Shown here piece by piece: positions 42,087-51,390 of a stretch of DNA of 51,544 nt. The translations under genes were made by a program, and so were the position numbers. The notes under the pieces are model-generated. The model had not been told where the DNA came from. It searched no databases and worked only from the letters and a program-made list of their open reading frames with translations. The stretch lies in assembly GCA_028281385.1 (NCBI GenBank), contig JANQJY010000120.1:1-51544 (forward strand). The letters run 5' to 3'. The stretch's first letter is position 1. Every line of letters starts with the position of its first letter. This DNA comes from Rickettsiales bacterium. Its GTDB lineage: Bacteria; Pseudomonadota; Alphaproteobacteria; Rickettsiales; UBA3002.

Positions 42087-42976
42087 AGTGGGGGAGCTAT
42101 AACCAAATCATCGGCAAGAAGAAAGCAGAAAAACATCAGGCCAACCCAACTATTTGATTTAAAAAGTTTTAGACAATGGTCTGGTTGATGGATATCGAGT
42201 GAATGGAGTTGCCGGAAGAAATGCAGGGCGCAGGCAACGATACCGCCATAAGCAATCATGTTGCTGCCTGTCAGCCAGAGTGCAGCGCCCCAGCACAGAA
42301 TGGTGGTGATATAACAGGCGGATAAAAATAACCGACTGTGCTCGCGTATGCGGATCGAAGTGGATTTAACCCCGATGCGCAGATCATCCTCGATATCCTG
42401 ATAGCCGTAAATTGTGTCATAGCCCAATGTCCAGAACACGCAGCCAATATACAGCGCGATGGCGGCCAGGGAGAGTTCACCATTTATGGCAATCCAGGCG
42501 AATAAGGCGCCAAGATTGAAAGTCAGCCCCAGGAATAATTGCGGCCACCAGCTGATGCGTTTCATGAAAGGATAAATGCCGATCATGATCAATGTGCCGA
42601 ACGCCAGATAGAATAACAAAAGATTATCCAGCAAAATGACAATGAATAATGCACTACTCAGTAAAAATGCCAGCAGGCTGAGTGCATCGCTCACGCTCAA
42701 TGCGCCAGAGGCCAAAGGTCGGTCTTTGGTGCGTGCGACTTTAGCATCGAGATTGCGATCGGCGAGATCATTGACAATGCAACCGGCGCTGCGCATCACA
42801 AAGGCGCCGAGGAAAAACAATGCCAGCAAATAAGCAGACGGCAGGCTGGGGGCGGTCATTGCCAGTGCCCACCAGCACGGCCACATCAGCAGCCAGGTGC
42901 CGATCGGTTTATCAATACGCATCAGTCGACCGTAAGCGTGCCATTTTGCAAATCCTGATTTTCCGGCTTGTATCAT
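42083..42976 (-). CDS. ubiA: 4-hydroxybenzoate polyprenyltransferase
   Basis: 297-residue membrane prenyltransferase that attaches the polyprenyl tail to 4-hydroxybenzoate in ubiquinone synthesis. Eight or nine helices are visible, along with both Asp-rich motifs: NDLADRNLDAKVARTKDRPLASG (NDxxDxxxD) and DTIYGYQDIEDDLRIGVKSTSIR (DxxxDxxDD type). The opening RLMRIDKPIGTWLLMWPCWW is typical of UbiA. The start is preceded by agggat. It is divergent from rsmE, with only 27 bases between start codons, and coupled to the SbtA-like gene downstream. Confidence 0.95.
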   Translation of the reverse strand: MIQAGKSGFAKWHAYGRLMRIDKPIGTWLLMWPCWWALAMTAPSLPSAYLLALFFLGAFVMRSAGCIVNDLADRNLDAKVARTKDRPLASGALSVSDALSLLAFLLSSALFIVILLDNLLLFYLAFGTLIMIGIYPFMKRISWWPQLFLGLTFNLGALFAWIAINGELSLAAIALYIGCVFWTLGYDTIYGYQDIEDDLRIGVKSTSIRIREHSRLFLSACYITTILCWGAALWLTGSNMIAYGGIVACALHFFRQLHSLDIHQPDHCLKLFKSNSWVGLMFFCFLLADDLVIAPPL

Positions 42977-43003
42977 ATCAGTTTCATCCCTAGCCTAGCG
43001 GCT

Positions 43004-43771
43004 ATGTCATATCCTACCATCCGCCTGTTTGTCGAGTTTCCGCTGTCGCAAGGTGCAACGTTGAGTCTTGAGGGCGATCAGGCGCATTATCTCATCAAGG
43101 TGATGCGGGTGAAACCAGACCAGCCGCTGCAGCTGTTCAACGGCCGTGACGGCGAATGGCTTGCAAGTGTTTCCTCCATGGCGAAAAAACAGGTGACGCT
43201 GCAATTGAAAAAGCAATTGCGCGGCTATCTGCCGCCGCCGGATGTATGGTTGTGTTTTGCACCAATCAAATTCGGGCGGATCGATTATCTGGCACAAAAA
43301 GCCACCGAGCTGGGTGTTGCCGTATTACAGCCTGTTATCACCGAACGCACACAGGTGGCGCGGGTCAATCTCGAGCGGTTGTGCGCCAATGCCATAGAAG
43401 CGGCGGAACAATGCGAGCGTGTAGAAGTGCCGGAGGTCAAAGAGTCATTGCCGCTTGAGCAGATATTGGCGGACTGGCCGCAGGAACGGATCCTTTTCTA
43501 CGGCGATGAAACCGGCAGCGGCCAACCGGCCGGCGATGTAATGAATCAAATAAATCCGCCGAAACAATGGGCAGTGCTTATCGGGCCGGAAGGCGGGTTT
43601 TCGCAGAAGGAAATAGCAATGTTGCAACAGCAGACATTTACTACAGCCGTCGGACTGGGACCGCGGGTCATGCGCGCTGATACTGCCGCCATGGCGTTAC
43701 TCACACTGACGCAATCGGCATTTGGCGATTGGCATATCGCTCCGCATTATGGTCAGGCGGATGGAGAATGA
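43004..43771 (+). CDS. rsmE: 16S rRNA (uracil1498-N3)-methyltransferase
   Basis: 255-residue SPOUT-family enzyme that methylates U1498 of 16S rRNA. The N-terminal PUA-like domain has GDQAHYLIKVMRVKPDQPLQLFNG. CFAPIKFGRIDYLAQKATELGV begins the knot domain. The SAM-binding trefoil knot shows VLIGPEGGFSQKEIAML and LGPRVMRADTAAMALL (family GPRILRxETA, here Ala-Asp). The ATG at 43004 is chosen because homology begins SYPTIRLFVE; no strong ribosome site is seen. gshA follows 3 bases after its stop, with ggag inside the end of rsmE. Confidence 0.93.
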   Translation: MSYPTIRLFVEFPLSQGATLSLEGDQAHYLIKVMRVKPDQPLQLFNGRDGEWLASVSSMAKKQVTLQLKKQLRGYLPPPDVWLCFAPIKFGRIDYLAQKATELGVAVLQPVITERTQVARVNLERLCANAIEAAEQCERVEVPEVKESLPLEQILADWPQERILFYGDETGSGQPAGDVMNQINPPKQWAVLIGPEGGFSQKEIAMLQQQTFTTAVGLGPRVMRADTAAMALLTLTQSAFGDWHIAPHYGQADGE

Positions 43772-43774
43772 TCT

Positions 43775-45022
43775 ATGTCAGCCATAATTGAGCATCTCAA
43801 AATACTGGTCGAACAACGAAAAGATGAGGTTGATGCTTGGTTTGCTGCGGCATTTGCGCAGACGCCACCGTCTTTTTACAGCTCCGTTGACCTCCGGCAT
43901 AGTGGTTTCAAGATCGCGCCGGTAGATACTAATTTATTTCCAGCCGGGTTTAATCACCTCTCTGCCAAGGCACGGATGCGGGCGAGTGAACAGGTAAAAG
44001 CCTTTATGGGCGCATCGGAGGAACCCATTGAACGTGTGCTGATTATCCCGGAGAATCATACGCGCAATACCGGTTATATCGACAATCTTGCCGCGCTTTC
44101 CGCCATTGTCCGAGACGTCGGATGTGAGGTAGCATTCGGTAGCCTGATAGCAGCATCAGGCGAGCCGGTAGAGGTTGTCACCTCGGAGGAACACACGCTA
44201 ATCGAACATCCGCTGACAAAAGAACATAACCAGCTGCGCACTGAGGATGGATTCACTCCTGATATGATCATCGTGAATAATGATCTTACCAGCGGATCAC
44301 CGTCGATTCTGAAAGGAGTGACGCAATTGATTGTGCCGCAGCTTGGCCATGGCTGGTATCGCCGCAAAAAATCGATTCACTTTGACGCCTACAGCACCAT
44401 CTCGCATCAATTTGCCGAGTATTTCGGGGTGGAGCACTGGCTGCTATGCGCCCTGCATCATAAATGCGGGCTGATTAATTTCCAGGAACGCAAGGGCATT
44501 GAATGCGTGGCGCTGGGGGTTGAAAAAGTCATGCGCCGGTTGCGTGAGAAATATAAGGAGCACGGTATCACACAGGAGCCGTATACCTTTATCAAGGCTG
44601 ATAGCGGCACCTACGGCATGGGCATTATGACGGCACGTTCCGGTGATGAGGTGATGGAGATCAATAAAAAGAATCGCAAAAAAATGAATGTCACCAAGGA
44701 AGGACAACAAACGACAGAAGTGATTATTCAGGAAGGATTGCCGACGGTCGATGGAGTCAAAGGCCATAGTGCCGAGCCGATGATGTATCTGGTGAACGGC
44801 CAAGCGGTCGGCGGAGCGTTCCGTGTCAACAGCGAACGCGATGCCGAGGGAAATTTAAACGCCGCCGGCATGTATTTTTCCGGCATGTGCGATGAGGAGG
44901 AACGCGAAGACAGCACGCAGGTGCAGGTCAAAGACTGCCATTTCGGTGTTTACGGCCTGCTCGCACGGCTTGCGACACTGGCTGCTGCCCGTGAGGAATA
45001 TGGTGAAGAATATGTGATTTGA
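43775..45022 (+). CDS. gshA: Glutamate-cysteine ligase, proteobacterial GshA type (PF08886-like)
   Basis: 415-residue enzyme for the first step of glutathione synthesis. It belongs to the distinct GshA class of some proteobacteria rather than the E. coli or plant-like classes. Recognisable stretches are SSVDLRHSGFKIAPVDTNLFPAGFNHLS, VLIIPENHTRNTGYIDNL, FIKADSGTYGMGIMTARSG (ATP-grasp-like) and VNGQAVGGAFRVNS. Its length and even coverage are normal. It is co-transcribed with rsmE. gshB is not in the window. Confidence 0.9.
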   Translation: MSAIIEHLKILVEQRKDEVDAWFAAAFAQTPPSFYSSVDLRHSGFKIAPVDTNLFPAGFNHLSAKARMRASEQVKAFMGASEEPIERVLIIPENHTRNTGYIDNLAALSAIVRDVGCEVAFGSLIAASGEPVEVVTSEEHTLIEHPLTKEHNQLRTEDGFTPDMIIVNNDLTSGSPSILKGVTQLIVPQLGHGWYRRKKSIHFDAYSTISHQFAEYFGVEHWLLCALHHKCGLINFQERKGIECVALGVEKVMRRLREKYKEHGITQEPYTFIKADSGTYGMGIMTARSGDEVMEINKKNRKKMNVTKEGQQTTEVIIQEGLPTVDGVKGHSAEPMMYLVNGQAVGGAFRVNSERDAEGNLNAAGMYFSGMCDEEEREDSTQVQVKDCHFGVYGLLARLATLAAAREEYGEEYVI

Positions 45023-45023
45023 G

Positions 45024-45944
45024 CTAGCTGCGATAGGGTTGCAGATCGGTGGCTTCTGAACGGCGCTCCAGTTCGCGTTCTGCAAATCCGCCTGCAACAA
45101 CGCCCCCTCCAACGGCTCCCGTCACACCACTTGCAGCAGCTAAATGAGCAGGTTTAATCGCCAATGGTTCTAAAGCTTTTTCTATTGCCGCTTGCCTGTT
45201 GTCAGCAATCATCTGTGAAATGCTCGGCGTGTCGGATAGTAAGGGGTTAGTCATTCGAAATATGCCACCATCAGATATTTCTAAACTTTTCAAGCCAGTA
45301 TCAATTTTTTCCAATCGGGCCAAGCCTTCCTTCAGCGTCATTTGGTCGAGATCAGTAAAAGCAGACCCTTTATTATCCTCAAGAAAATCTGCAATTTGTT
45401 CTAGAGGTTTATGCAATGAATCCAAAGTGGAAATATTTATATCTCTGGCCAATAATGTACCTGAAATTTCATTGATATTTTTACCTGTACTGTCAACAAG
45501 CGATACATCACCGCATAGCATGTTAAACGCTCTCAGAACGTTTCTTTGTTGTTCAGGATCATTTTCGGCATTTAAGAACGTTTGCTTGAGTGCATTTTCA
45601 TCAAACACTTTTTCAGCTCCTTTCAGCTTATCGATAAGGCTGTCAAGATTGGTATGTACATCATTAAAATGAGTTGCTATCTCTTGATTAAGAGAAGCCG
45701 ATTGATCAGCAATATATGTGGTTTTTTCACCGATCGCTGCAATCAGCTGATCTGCCTCGGTCTGAAAATTTTGGGCAAGTGTTTCAGGATTGAGGTGTTC
45801 TCCGCCTGCTTCTTGTAGTGCTTCGATAAATGCGCCCGGTTTGTCAACAAAGGCATCGCCAACTCCCAATGCTTCACCAACAATATATCCAATTCCTGCA
45901 AGGAGGGTCCCGCCAATCGCTGCGCCTGTAAAACTGAACGACAT
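45024..45944 (-). CDS. Uncharacterised protein with glycine-zipper ends and coiled-coil middle
   Basis: 306 residues, no recognised family. The N-terminus is hydrophobic and Gly-rich (GAAIGGTLLAGIGYIVGEALGVG). The central ~60-260 is hydrophilic and helical (QTEADQLIAAIGEKTTYIADQSASLNQEIATHFNDVHTNLDSLIDKL and similar). The C-terminus has a second Gly/Ala-rich hydrophobic segment (AASGVTGAVGGGVVAGGFAE) before a charged tail. Such ends can insert into membranes, so a secreted effector or membrane-organising protein is possible. It sits alone between gshA (convergent, 1-base gap) and the sensor kinase gene upstream. Confidence 0.6.
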   Translation of the reverse strand: MSFSFTGAAIGGTLLAGIGYIVGEALGVGDAFVDKPGAFIEALQEAGGEHLNPETLAQNFQTEADQLIAAIGEKTTYIADQSASLNQEIATHFNDVHTNLDSLIDKLKGAEKVFDENALKQTFLNAENDPEQQRNVLRAFNMLCGDVSLVDSTGKNINEISGTLLARDINISTLDSLHKPLEQIADFLEDNKGSAFTDLDQMTLKEGLARLEKIDTGLKSLEISDGGIFRMTNPLLSDTPSISQMIADNRQAAIEKALEPLAIKPAHLAAASGVTGAVGGGVVAGGFAERELERRSEATDLQPYRS

Positions 45945-45994
45945 AAGGTTATTATAATAGTTACTTTATTGATATTTATGACAATTTGGTGAAA

Positions 45995-47695
45995 TTACTT
46001 CGTCACCCGCTCAGGCGGCAGGATGACGGTGACGGTCGTGCCTTCGCCAACTTTACTGGTCAGCAGTAATTTGCCGCCATGCAATTCGGCGAACATTTTA
46101 CACAGGGGTAGGCCGAGACCGGTACCTTCATGACTCTGGCTGCGATGGACCTGACCAAAGACCGACAGCGCTTTTTGAATTTCCTCTTCGGGAATACCGA
46201 TGCCGGTGTCGGACACGGCAATATACATCTGTCCGCGGTCCATTGAGGCCGACAATTCGATCGAACCGTTTTCCGGCGTAAATTTGATCGAATTCGACAG
46301 CAGATTCAGCAGAATCTGGCGCAGTTTTCGCTTGTCACCATGTATGAGCGGAAGCGCTTCCGGCGTATCGATTGACAGATGAATATGCTTGGATTTGGCT
46401 TTCTCATTGATGATGCGCACACATTCATCCATGGTTTCGGTAATGTCGAACTCTTCTTCATTAAGTTCGAGCTTACCGGCCTCGCCTTTGGAGAATTCGA
46501 GAATATCACTGATAAGCTGCAATAAATGCGAGCCGCACAGATTGATGTCATGAATCCGTTCTTTCTGTTTTTCGTTCAACTCACCGAAATAACCGGCATT
46601 GATCATTTCAGAAAAACCGATGATGGCATTGAGCGGTGTGCGTAGCTCATGACTCATATTGGCGAGAAATTCCGACTTGGCCTGAGAAGCAAGGATCGCT
46701 GCTGATTCCGATTCCTCCACCCGCATGATCTGTTTGGCCATGGTCAGTGCGAAAAAGGATAGGACCGAACCGAAGATGGTAAAAATTGCTAGGAAGCTGA
46801 TATCCTTCAGGCGGGCATCACGCCAGTCAGAGAGAAAATCATCTTCGCCCAGTACGACGGTGAGATAGATCGGCAGGTTTTTCAGCTTGTGATAGGAGAA
46901 GATCCGGATGGTATCATTGATACTGTGAGTATCGGTTAATGTGTCATTGTGACCGATGCCCGGATTTTTCTGCATATGCTCCGAGACATGTTGTAGGGTG
47001 GTTTGCATGTCCGTAATGCTTTTCGCCGGACCGGTAAATAGCTCACGACCATCTTCCATAATCAGCGACATGAAACGATGGCTGCTGAAATCAACAGAAT
47101 GGAAAAAATCAAGAAAAAACTGCGGATCGATTGCGGCGATCACCACACCGCCAAAACTACCGTCCAGATTGGTGATGGCACGGCCGATGGTAATCAGATC
47201 GGAGGTTTTCTCGCTATGTTTGTCGATAAAAGATTCGTTATGCTGTTCGTCCGACAGATGTTTGAATATGGGGTGATTTTTAAAGCTTGCATCATAGCGG
47301 ATTTTACTGTGATAGCCGCGTTTAAAAGCGGCAAGACGTACATCAGCGCTTTCATCCAGGATTAAAATGGCGGCAATCTGCGGTGTTTCATCGACCCACA
47401 GACGCAAATTATTTTCAATATCCTCCAGCAGATTATTGCCGAACATCAGATTGAAATAATGGCGTTCGACGACGCGGCGCAAGGTCAGATCAACGGCAAG
47501 GAAGGTCAATTCGATCTGATCGGACAGGATGACAGTCAGACGCTCGGCGTTGAGTTTGCCCTCTTCGACGGTACTGTCATAGGCTTTGGAGGCCTGATAC
47601 ACCACGAATACACAGAACAGCAACATGATCAGCGAGCTGAAGGCAATCAGCGTCCTGACTCTGGGAGGGCGTGTCTTTTTCTCTGTGCGCTTCAC
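45995..47695 (-). CDS. Membrane sensor histidine kinase
   Basis: 566 residues. TM1 is at ~15-34, a periplasmic sensor of ~265 residues (Cache/PAS-like, with DLITIGRAITNLDGSFGGVVIAAID) follows, and TM2 is at 301-320. A HisKA domain has the phosphoacceptor His349 in NMSHELRTPLNAIIGFSEMI. A HATPase domain (~450-560) shows VSDTGIGIPEEEI, GTGLGLPLCKMF and GEGTTVTVILP. No receiver domain is present and no response regulator is adjacent, so it is an orphan kinase. The start is GTG with aagg upstream; the ATG further upstream is out of frame. Divergent from yifB. Confidence 0.92.
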   Translation of the reverse strand: MKRTEKKTRPPRVRTLIAFSSLIMLLFCVFVVYQASKAYDSTVEEGKLNAERLTVILSDQIELTFLAVDLTLRRVVERHYFNLMFGNNLLEDIENNLRLWVDETPQIAAILILDESADVRLAAFKRGYHSKIRYDASFKNHPIFKHLSDEQHNESFIDKHSEKTSDLITIGRAITNLDGSFGGVVIAAIDPQFFLDFFHSVDFSSHRFMSLIMEDGRELFTGPAKSITDMQTTLQHVSEHMQKNPGIGHNDTLTDTHSINDTIRIFSYHKLKNLPIYLTVVLGEDDFLSDWRDARLKDISFLAIFTIFGSVLSFFALTMAKQIMRVEESESAAILASQAKSEFLANMSHELRTPLNAIIGFSEMINAGYFGELNEKQKERIHDINLCGSHLLQLISDILEFSKGEAGKLELNEEEFDITETMDECVRIINEKAKSKHIHLSIDTPEALPLIHGDKRKLRQILLNLLSNSIKFTPENGSIELSASMDRGQMYIAVSDTGIGIPEEEIQKALSVFGQVHRSQSHEGTGLGLPLCKMFAELHGGKLLLTSKVGEGTTVTVILPPERVTK

Positions 47696-47727
47696 CTTGT
47701 AACCTTGTCTTGTCTGCTCATACGTCC

Positions 47728-47749
47728 TTAACAGTTAATAAACTGTTAA
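47728..47749. promoter_or_regulatory. Inverted repeat between the kinase gene and yifB
   Basis: Perfect 9-bp arms ttaacagtt and aactgttaa separated by aata, 32 bases upstream of the kinase GTG, in the 216-base divergent region. It is a possible operator. A second short dyad (gctaac/gttagc) lies near 47828. Confidence 0.4.
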
Positions 47750-47911
47750 CACGCTGACATTTTGCTATTTTCTGTGCATAGCTTTTGCTAACACCCTGCA
47801 GTATGAAGCGATTTGGTTAAATTAACGCTAACAAAAGGTTAGCAAATCCTTTAAATCTATAAAAAATCCGCTATAGTTGCAAAAAACGCAATTTCAGGGT
47901 GTATACGTTCC

Positions 47912-49426
47912 ATGATAGCCCATGTGAATACGGCAGCATTTTCGGGCATTGATGTCACGAAGATCGATGTGCAGGTGTCCATTGCCGGTGGGCTGCCTGC
48001 CTTTACGATTGTTGGACTACCGGATAAGGCGGTGGCGGAATCGCGTGAGCGGGTGCGTGCCGCGCTGACGACCATGGGGCTGGCACTGCCGGCGAAAAAG
48101 ATTCTGGTGAATCTGGCTCCGGCGGATCTGATCAAGGAAGGCAGCCATTACGACGTGCCGATTGCGCTGGGGCTACTGGTGGCGATGGGTGTCCTGCCCG
48201 AAGGTGAGATCAATAGTTACTGGGCGATGGGTGAAGTGTCGCTGGACGGACATTTATCACAGGTAGCGGGTATTCTACCGGCTACCATTGCGGCGAATGC
48301 CGACGGTAAAGGCATGATCTGCCCACGTGAAAACGGCCCGGAAGCTGCCTGGGCGGGTGACGGTATTATTCTGGCACCATCGTCGCTATTGTCGCTAATC
48401 AATCATTTCAAGGGAACGCAGGTGCTTTCGCCACCTAAACCTAATATGGTGCAGCAAAAACATCGCGGGCCGGATTTAAGGGAAGTCAAAGGCCAGTTTG
48501 TCGCTAAGCGTGCGTTGGAAGTAGCGGCAGCCGGCGGGCATAATATGCGGATGGTCGGACCGCCCGGTGCCGGTAAATCCATGCTGGCGGCGTGTCTGCC
48601 GGCAATCCTGCCGGAACTGACCGCCCGGGAAATTCTTGAAGTCAGTACTATCGCCAGTATTGCCGGAGCATTATCCGGCGGCAAACTGACCAATGCCCGC
48701 CCGTTTCGTGATCCGCATCACTCCTCCTCCATGGCGGCGATGGTCGGTGGTGGCCGTCGTGCCGCTCCAGGCGAAATTTCGCTGGCACATAACGGGGTGT
48801 TGTTTCTGGATGAGTTGCCGGAATTCCCGCGTGGTGTGCTGGAATCGCTGCGCCAGCCGTTGGAGACGGGGAAAGTCTCTGTCGCACGGGCGCAGGCGCA
48901 TGTCACCTATCCCGCCAATGTGCAGCTGATCGCGGCGATGAACCCCTGCCGCTGCGGTTATCTGGATGATCCGGCACAGGCTTGCAACAGGGCACCTAAG
49001 TGCGCGGCGGAGTATCAGGGCAAGCTCTCCGGCCCGTTAATGGATCGCATCGATATTCATGTGGATGTTCCGAAGGTCGATACCCTGTCGATGGTGCATG
49101 ATGTGCCAGGTGAAGCGAGTGACGTGGTGGCACAACGTGTCAAAGCCGCACGTGACAAGCAGGCCATGCGGTATGAAGGCCTGGCACATATACGCACCAA
49201 TGCCGATATCAGTGGTAACGCCTTGCAGGACATCGCCCGTCTTACGGCAGACGCCAGAGCATTGCTTGAGCAGGTGACACAGAATTTTTCGCTTTCCATG
49301 CGCGGCTATACGCGGTTGCTTCGGGTTGCGTGCACCATCGCCGATCTGGAACAAAGCGATTGCGTGGAGAAGCCGCATATTGCCGAAGCGGTGAGTTATC
49401 GCCCGATGCGTTATGACAAGGCTTGA
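47912..49426 (+). CDS. comM: YifB/ComM-family Mg-chelatase-like AAA+ ATPase
   Basis: 504 residues. The N-terminal ChlI/Lon-like domain has FTIVGLPDKAVAESRERVRAAL and KILVNLAPADLIKEGSHYDVPIALG. The AAA+ core has GPPGAGKSMLA (Walker A), RPFRDPHHSSS, LFLDELPEFPRGVLESLRQPLETG (Walker B) and NPCRCGY with a Cys cluster. The C-terminal domain has RGYTRLLRVACTIADLE. ComM is a hexameric branch-migration helicase that helps integrate DNA in natural transformation; in many bacteria it is present without proven competence. No competence genes are nearby. The start is preceded by agggtg. Confidence 0.93.
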   Translation: MIAHVNTAAFSGIDVTKIDVQVSIAGGLPAFTIVGLPDKAVAESRERVRAALTTMGLALPAKKILVNLAPADLIKEGSHYDVPIALGLLVAMGVLPEGEINSYWAMGEVSLDGHLSQVAGILPATIAANADGKGMICPRENGPEAAWAGDGIILAPSSLLSLINHFKGTQVLSPPKPNMVQQKHRGPDLREVKGQFVAKRALEVAAAGGHNMRMVGPPGAGKSMLAACLPAILPELTAREILEVSTIASIAGALSGGKLTNARPFRDPHHSSSMAAMVGGGRRAAPGEISLAHNGVLFLDELPEFPRGVLESLRQPLETGKVSVARAQAHVTYPANVQLIAAMNPCRCGYLDDPAQACNRAPKCAAEYQGKLSGPLMDRIDIHVDVPKVDTLSMVHDVPGEASDVVAQRVKAARDKQAMRYEGLAHIRTNADISGNALQDIARLTADARALLEQVTQNFSLSMRGYTRLLRVACTIADLEQSDCVEKPHIAEAVSYRPMRYDKA

Positions 49427-49534
49427 GACAACGTAATTATAAACACAGCCTGTTGCTAAGACTGGTAAAAACGCATATTTTGTGTATTACTATCAAAAAA
49501 GATACAAAATCTGGCATTAACAAACAGTGTGTGA

Positions 49535-50326
49535 ATGACGGTTACCGAAACGAATACTCCTCCCGCCCGTACACCGCGTCAGCAATTGATGGCGCTTGAG
49601 TATCGTACTAGTCGCGCCGCCTCCAGGCTGGATACGGCATGTGACCAGCTGCGTTGTCTTGAAGCGGAGCTAGAAACATTTCTGGAAGATTATTATGTGC
49701 GCGTCGGGCCTTATGTCGAAGAGCTGCATGCATTGGAAGAAACGCTGGCGCAGTTTAAATCCAGCGGTTCGGAGGAAGTGCAACCATCGTTCATGGAACA
49801 GTTATTCACCGATACCCATCATCATGTCATGCGCAGGAAAAATGTGCAGGAACTGGAACAGGAATTAAAATCGCTCTACCGCTCGATGGCAAAGACCTAT
49901 CATCCGGACAGAGCTACTGGCAGTCAGGTGGTTGAGCGGCTCAAGCAGGATGTCATTCGCACTATTAACGATGCGTATGCGCGGCGTAATCTGGGAGAGT
50001 TGTATAAGCTGAAATTTGACATGGAGATCAGGCGCAAAGGCCATGCAATGAATGCGGAAGATAAGATTACGCTTTATGAGCAACGCTATGAGGCTATCAC
50101 TCGCGCGCTTGAGGATGTTGATTGCCGACGTGAGCGGATCATGGTAACACCCGCCTATGCGCTCATGCAGCGGGCGCTGGAGATGCGTCTGGCGGGCAAG
50201 GATCTGGTCACACTGATTATCAGGGAATTAAAGCAACAGATTCACAGCAAGCAGCGCCGTATCGTCACCACCAAAATCCGCACACTCTATCTGGAAGCGC
50301 CAACTCCACTGTCGGCACCGGCCTAG
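49535..50326 (+). CDS. J-domain protein with N-terminal coiled coil
   Basis: 263 residues. The first ~90 residues are a predicted coiled coil (TACDQLRCLEAELETFLEDYY, EELHALEETLAQF). A J-domain-like segment follows at ~105-155: ELEQELKSLYRSMAKTYHPDRATG with the HPD tripeptide that stimulates DnaK ATPase. The remainder is helical (KITLYEQRYEAITRALEDVDC). It lacks the G/F and zinc-finger regions of DnaJ, so it is a specialised co-chaperone. It is convergent with rpoH, and the two stop codons overlap on ctag. Ribosome site not obvious. Confidence 0.8.
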   Translation: MTVTETNTPPARTPRQQLMALEYRTSRAASRLDTACDQLRCLEAELETFLEDYYVRVGPYVEELHALEETLAQFKSSGSEEVQPSFMEQLFTDTHHHVMRRKNVQELEQELKSLYRSMAKTYHPDRATGSQVVERLKQDVIRTINDAYARRNLGELYKLKFDMEIRRKGHAMNAEDKITLYEQRYEAITRALEDVDCRRERIMVTPAYALMQRALEMRLAGKDLVTLIIRELKQQIHSKQRRIVTTKIRTLYLEAPTPLSAPA

Positions 50327-51216
50327 GCGGTTTTATTCTCCAGTAATGGCACCTGCTGAGCCTTTGATACATAGGCCGTCATTTTTTCCAGTGCACGCGC
50401 TTCAATCTGGCGGATACGTTCGCGTGATACACCATAACGCTGGCTTAACTCTTCCAGTGTCATGGCATCTTCGGATAGCTGGCGCGCTTCGATAATATCG
50501 CGCTCACGCGCATTCAGCGTATCCATCGCTTCCAGCATCAAGTTACGTTTCTGGCTGTATTCTTCATATTCGCCGTAATGGGTTTCCTGGTTAGCCGATT
50601 CATCTTCCAGCAAATCAATCCACTCATTATCGCCATCTTCACCGACACGCGCATTGAGATACTGATCATTGGCGCTCATGCGTGTGTCCATATCGACGAC
50701 ATCGCGCTCGCTTACGTCCAGTTCCTCGGCGATTTGCAAGACTTCGGCCGGTGTCAATACCGTATTGTCGGTAGACTGAATCTGGCGTTTGAGACGCTTC
50801 AGATTGAAGAACAGACGTTTTTGTGCGGCGCTGGTGCCGACTTTCACCATCGACCAGGAGCGTAGCACAAATTCCTGAATCGCGGCACGAATCCACCACA
50901 TCGCATAAGTAGACAGGCGAAACCCCTTATCCGGATCAAATTTTTTCACTGCCTGCATCAGCCCGATATTGCCTTCGGAAATCAACTCGGTCATCGGCAG
51001 CCCATAGCCTTTAAAACCGGAAGCGATTTTGGCCACCAGACGCAAATGACTGGTCACCAGCTTATGCGCGGCTTCATAATCACCATCTTCGGTCCAGCGC
51101 TTGGCCAGCGCATATTCCTCATCCGCTTCGAGAATCGGAAACTTTTGAATATCCTGCATATATTGACGCAAGCCGCTTTCTGCGGTCAGCGCCGGTAGTG
51201 CGATAGATCGGGTCAT
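50323..51216 (-). CDS. rpoH: RNA polymerase sigma factor RpoH (sigma-32)
   Basis: 297-residue heat-shock sigma factor. Region 1.2 is YMQDIQKFPILEADEEYALAKRW. Region 2 is HLRLVAKIASGFKGYGLPMTELISEGNIGLMQAVKKFDP, followed by FRLSTYAMWWIRAAIQEFVLRSWSMVK. The RpoH box is seen as QKRLFFNLKRLK. Region 4 has NARERDIIEARQL and the helix-turn-helix LEELSQRYGVSRERIRQIEARALEK. The ATG is preceded by aaggagttagtggt. It follows an rluA/rluD-type gene in the same direction, an order common in alphaproteobacteria. Confidence 0.96.
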   Translation of the reverse strand: MTRSIALPALTAESGLRQYMQDIQKFPILEADEEYALAKRWTEDGDYEAAHKLVTSHLRLVAKIASGFKGYGLPMTELISEGNIGLMQAVKKFDPDKGFRLSTYAMWWIRAAIQEFVLRSWSMVKVGTSAAQKRLFFNLKRLKRQIQSTDNTVLTPAEVLQIAEELDVSERDVVDMDTRMSANDQYLNARVGEDGDNEWIDLLEDESANQETHYGEYEEYSQKRNLMLEAMDTLNARERDIIEARQLSEDAMTLEELSQRYGVSRERIRQIEARALEKMTAYVSKAQQVPLLENKTA

Positions 51217-51390
51217 ACCACTAACTCCTTCTTTATAAATCGCGATGATGCAGTTGTTATTTTTTTGTGTTTACTTTTTTATTCGCCGGATTTTCCCAAA
51301 TCATTACATCCAGCTGCCCTTATAAGCCATAAAAGCCCTTTTCGTAAAAACCGAGCGAAATTATAGGGTATAAGATGCCGGGATGCAAGC

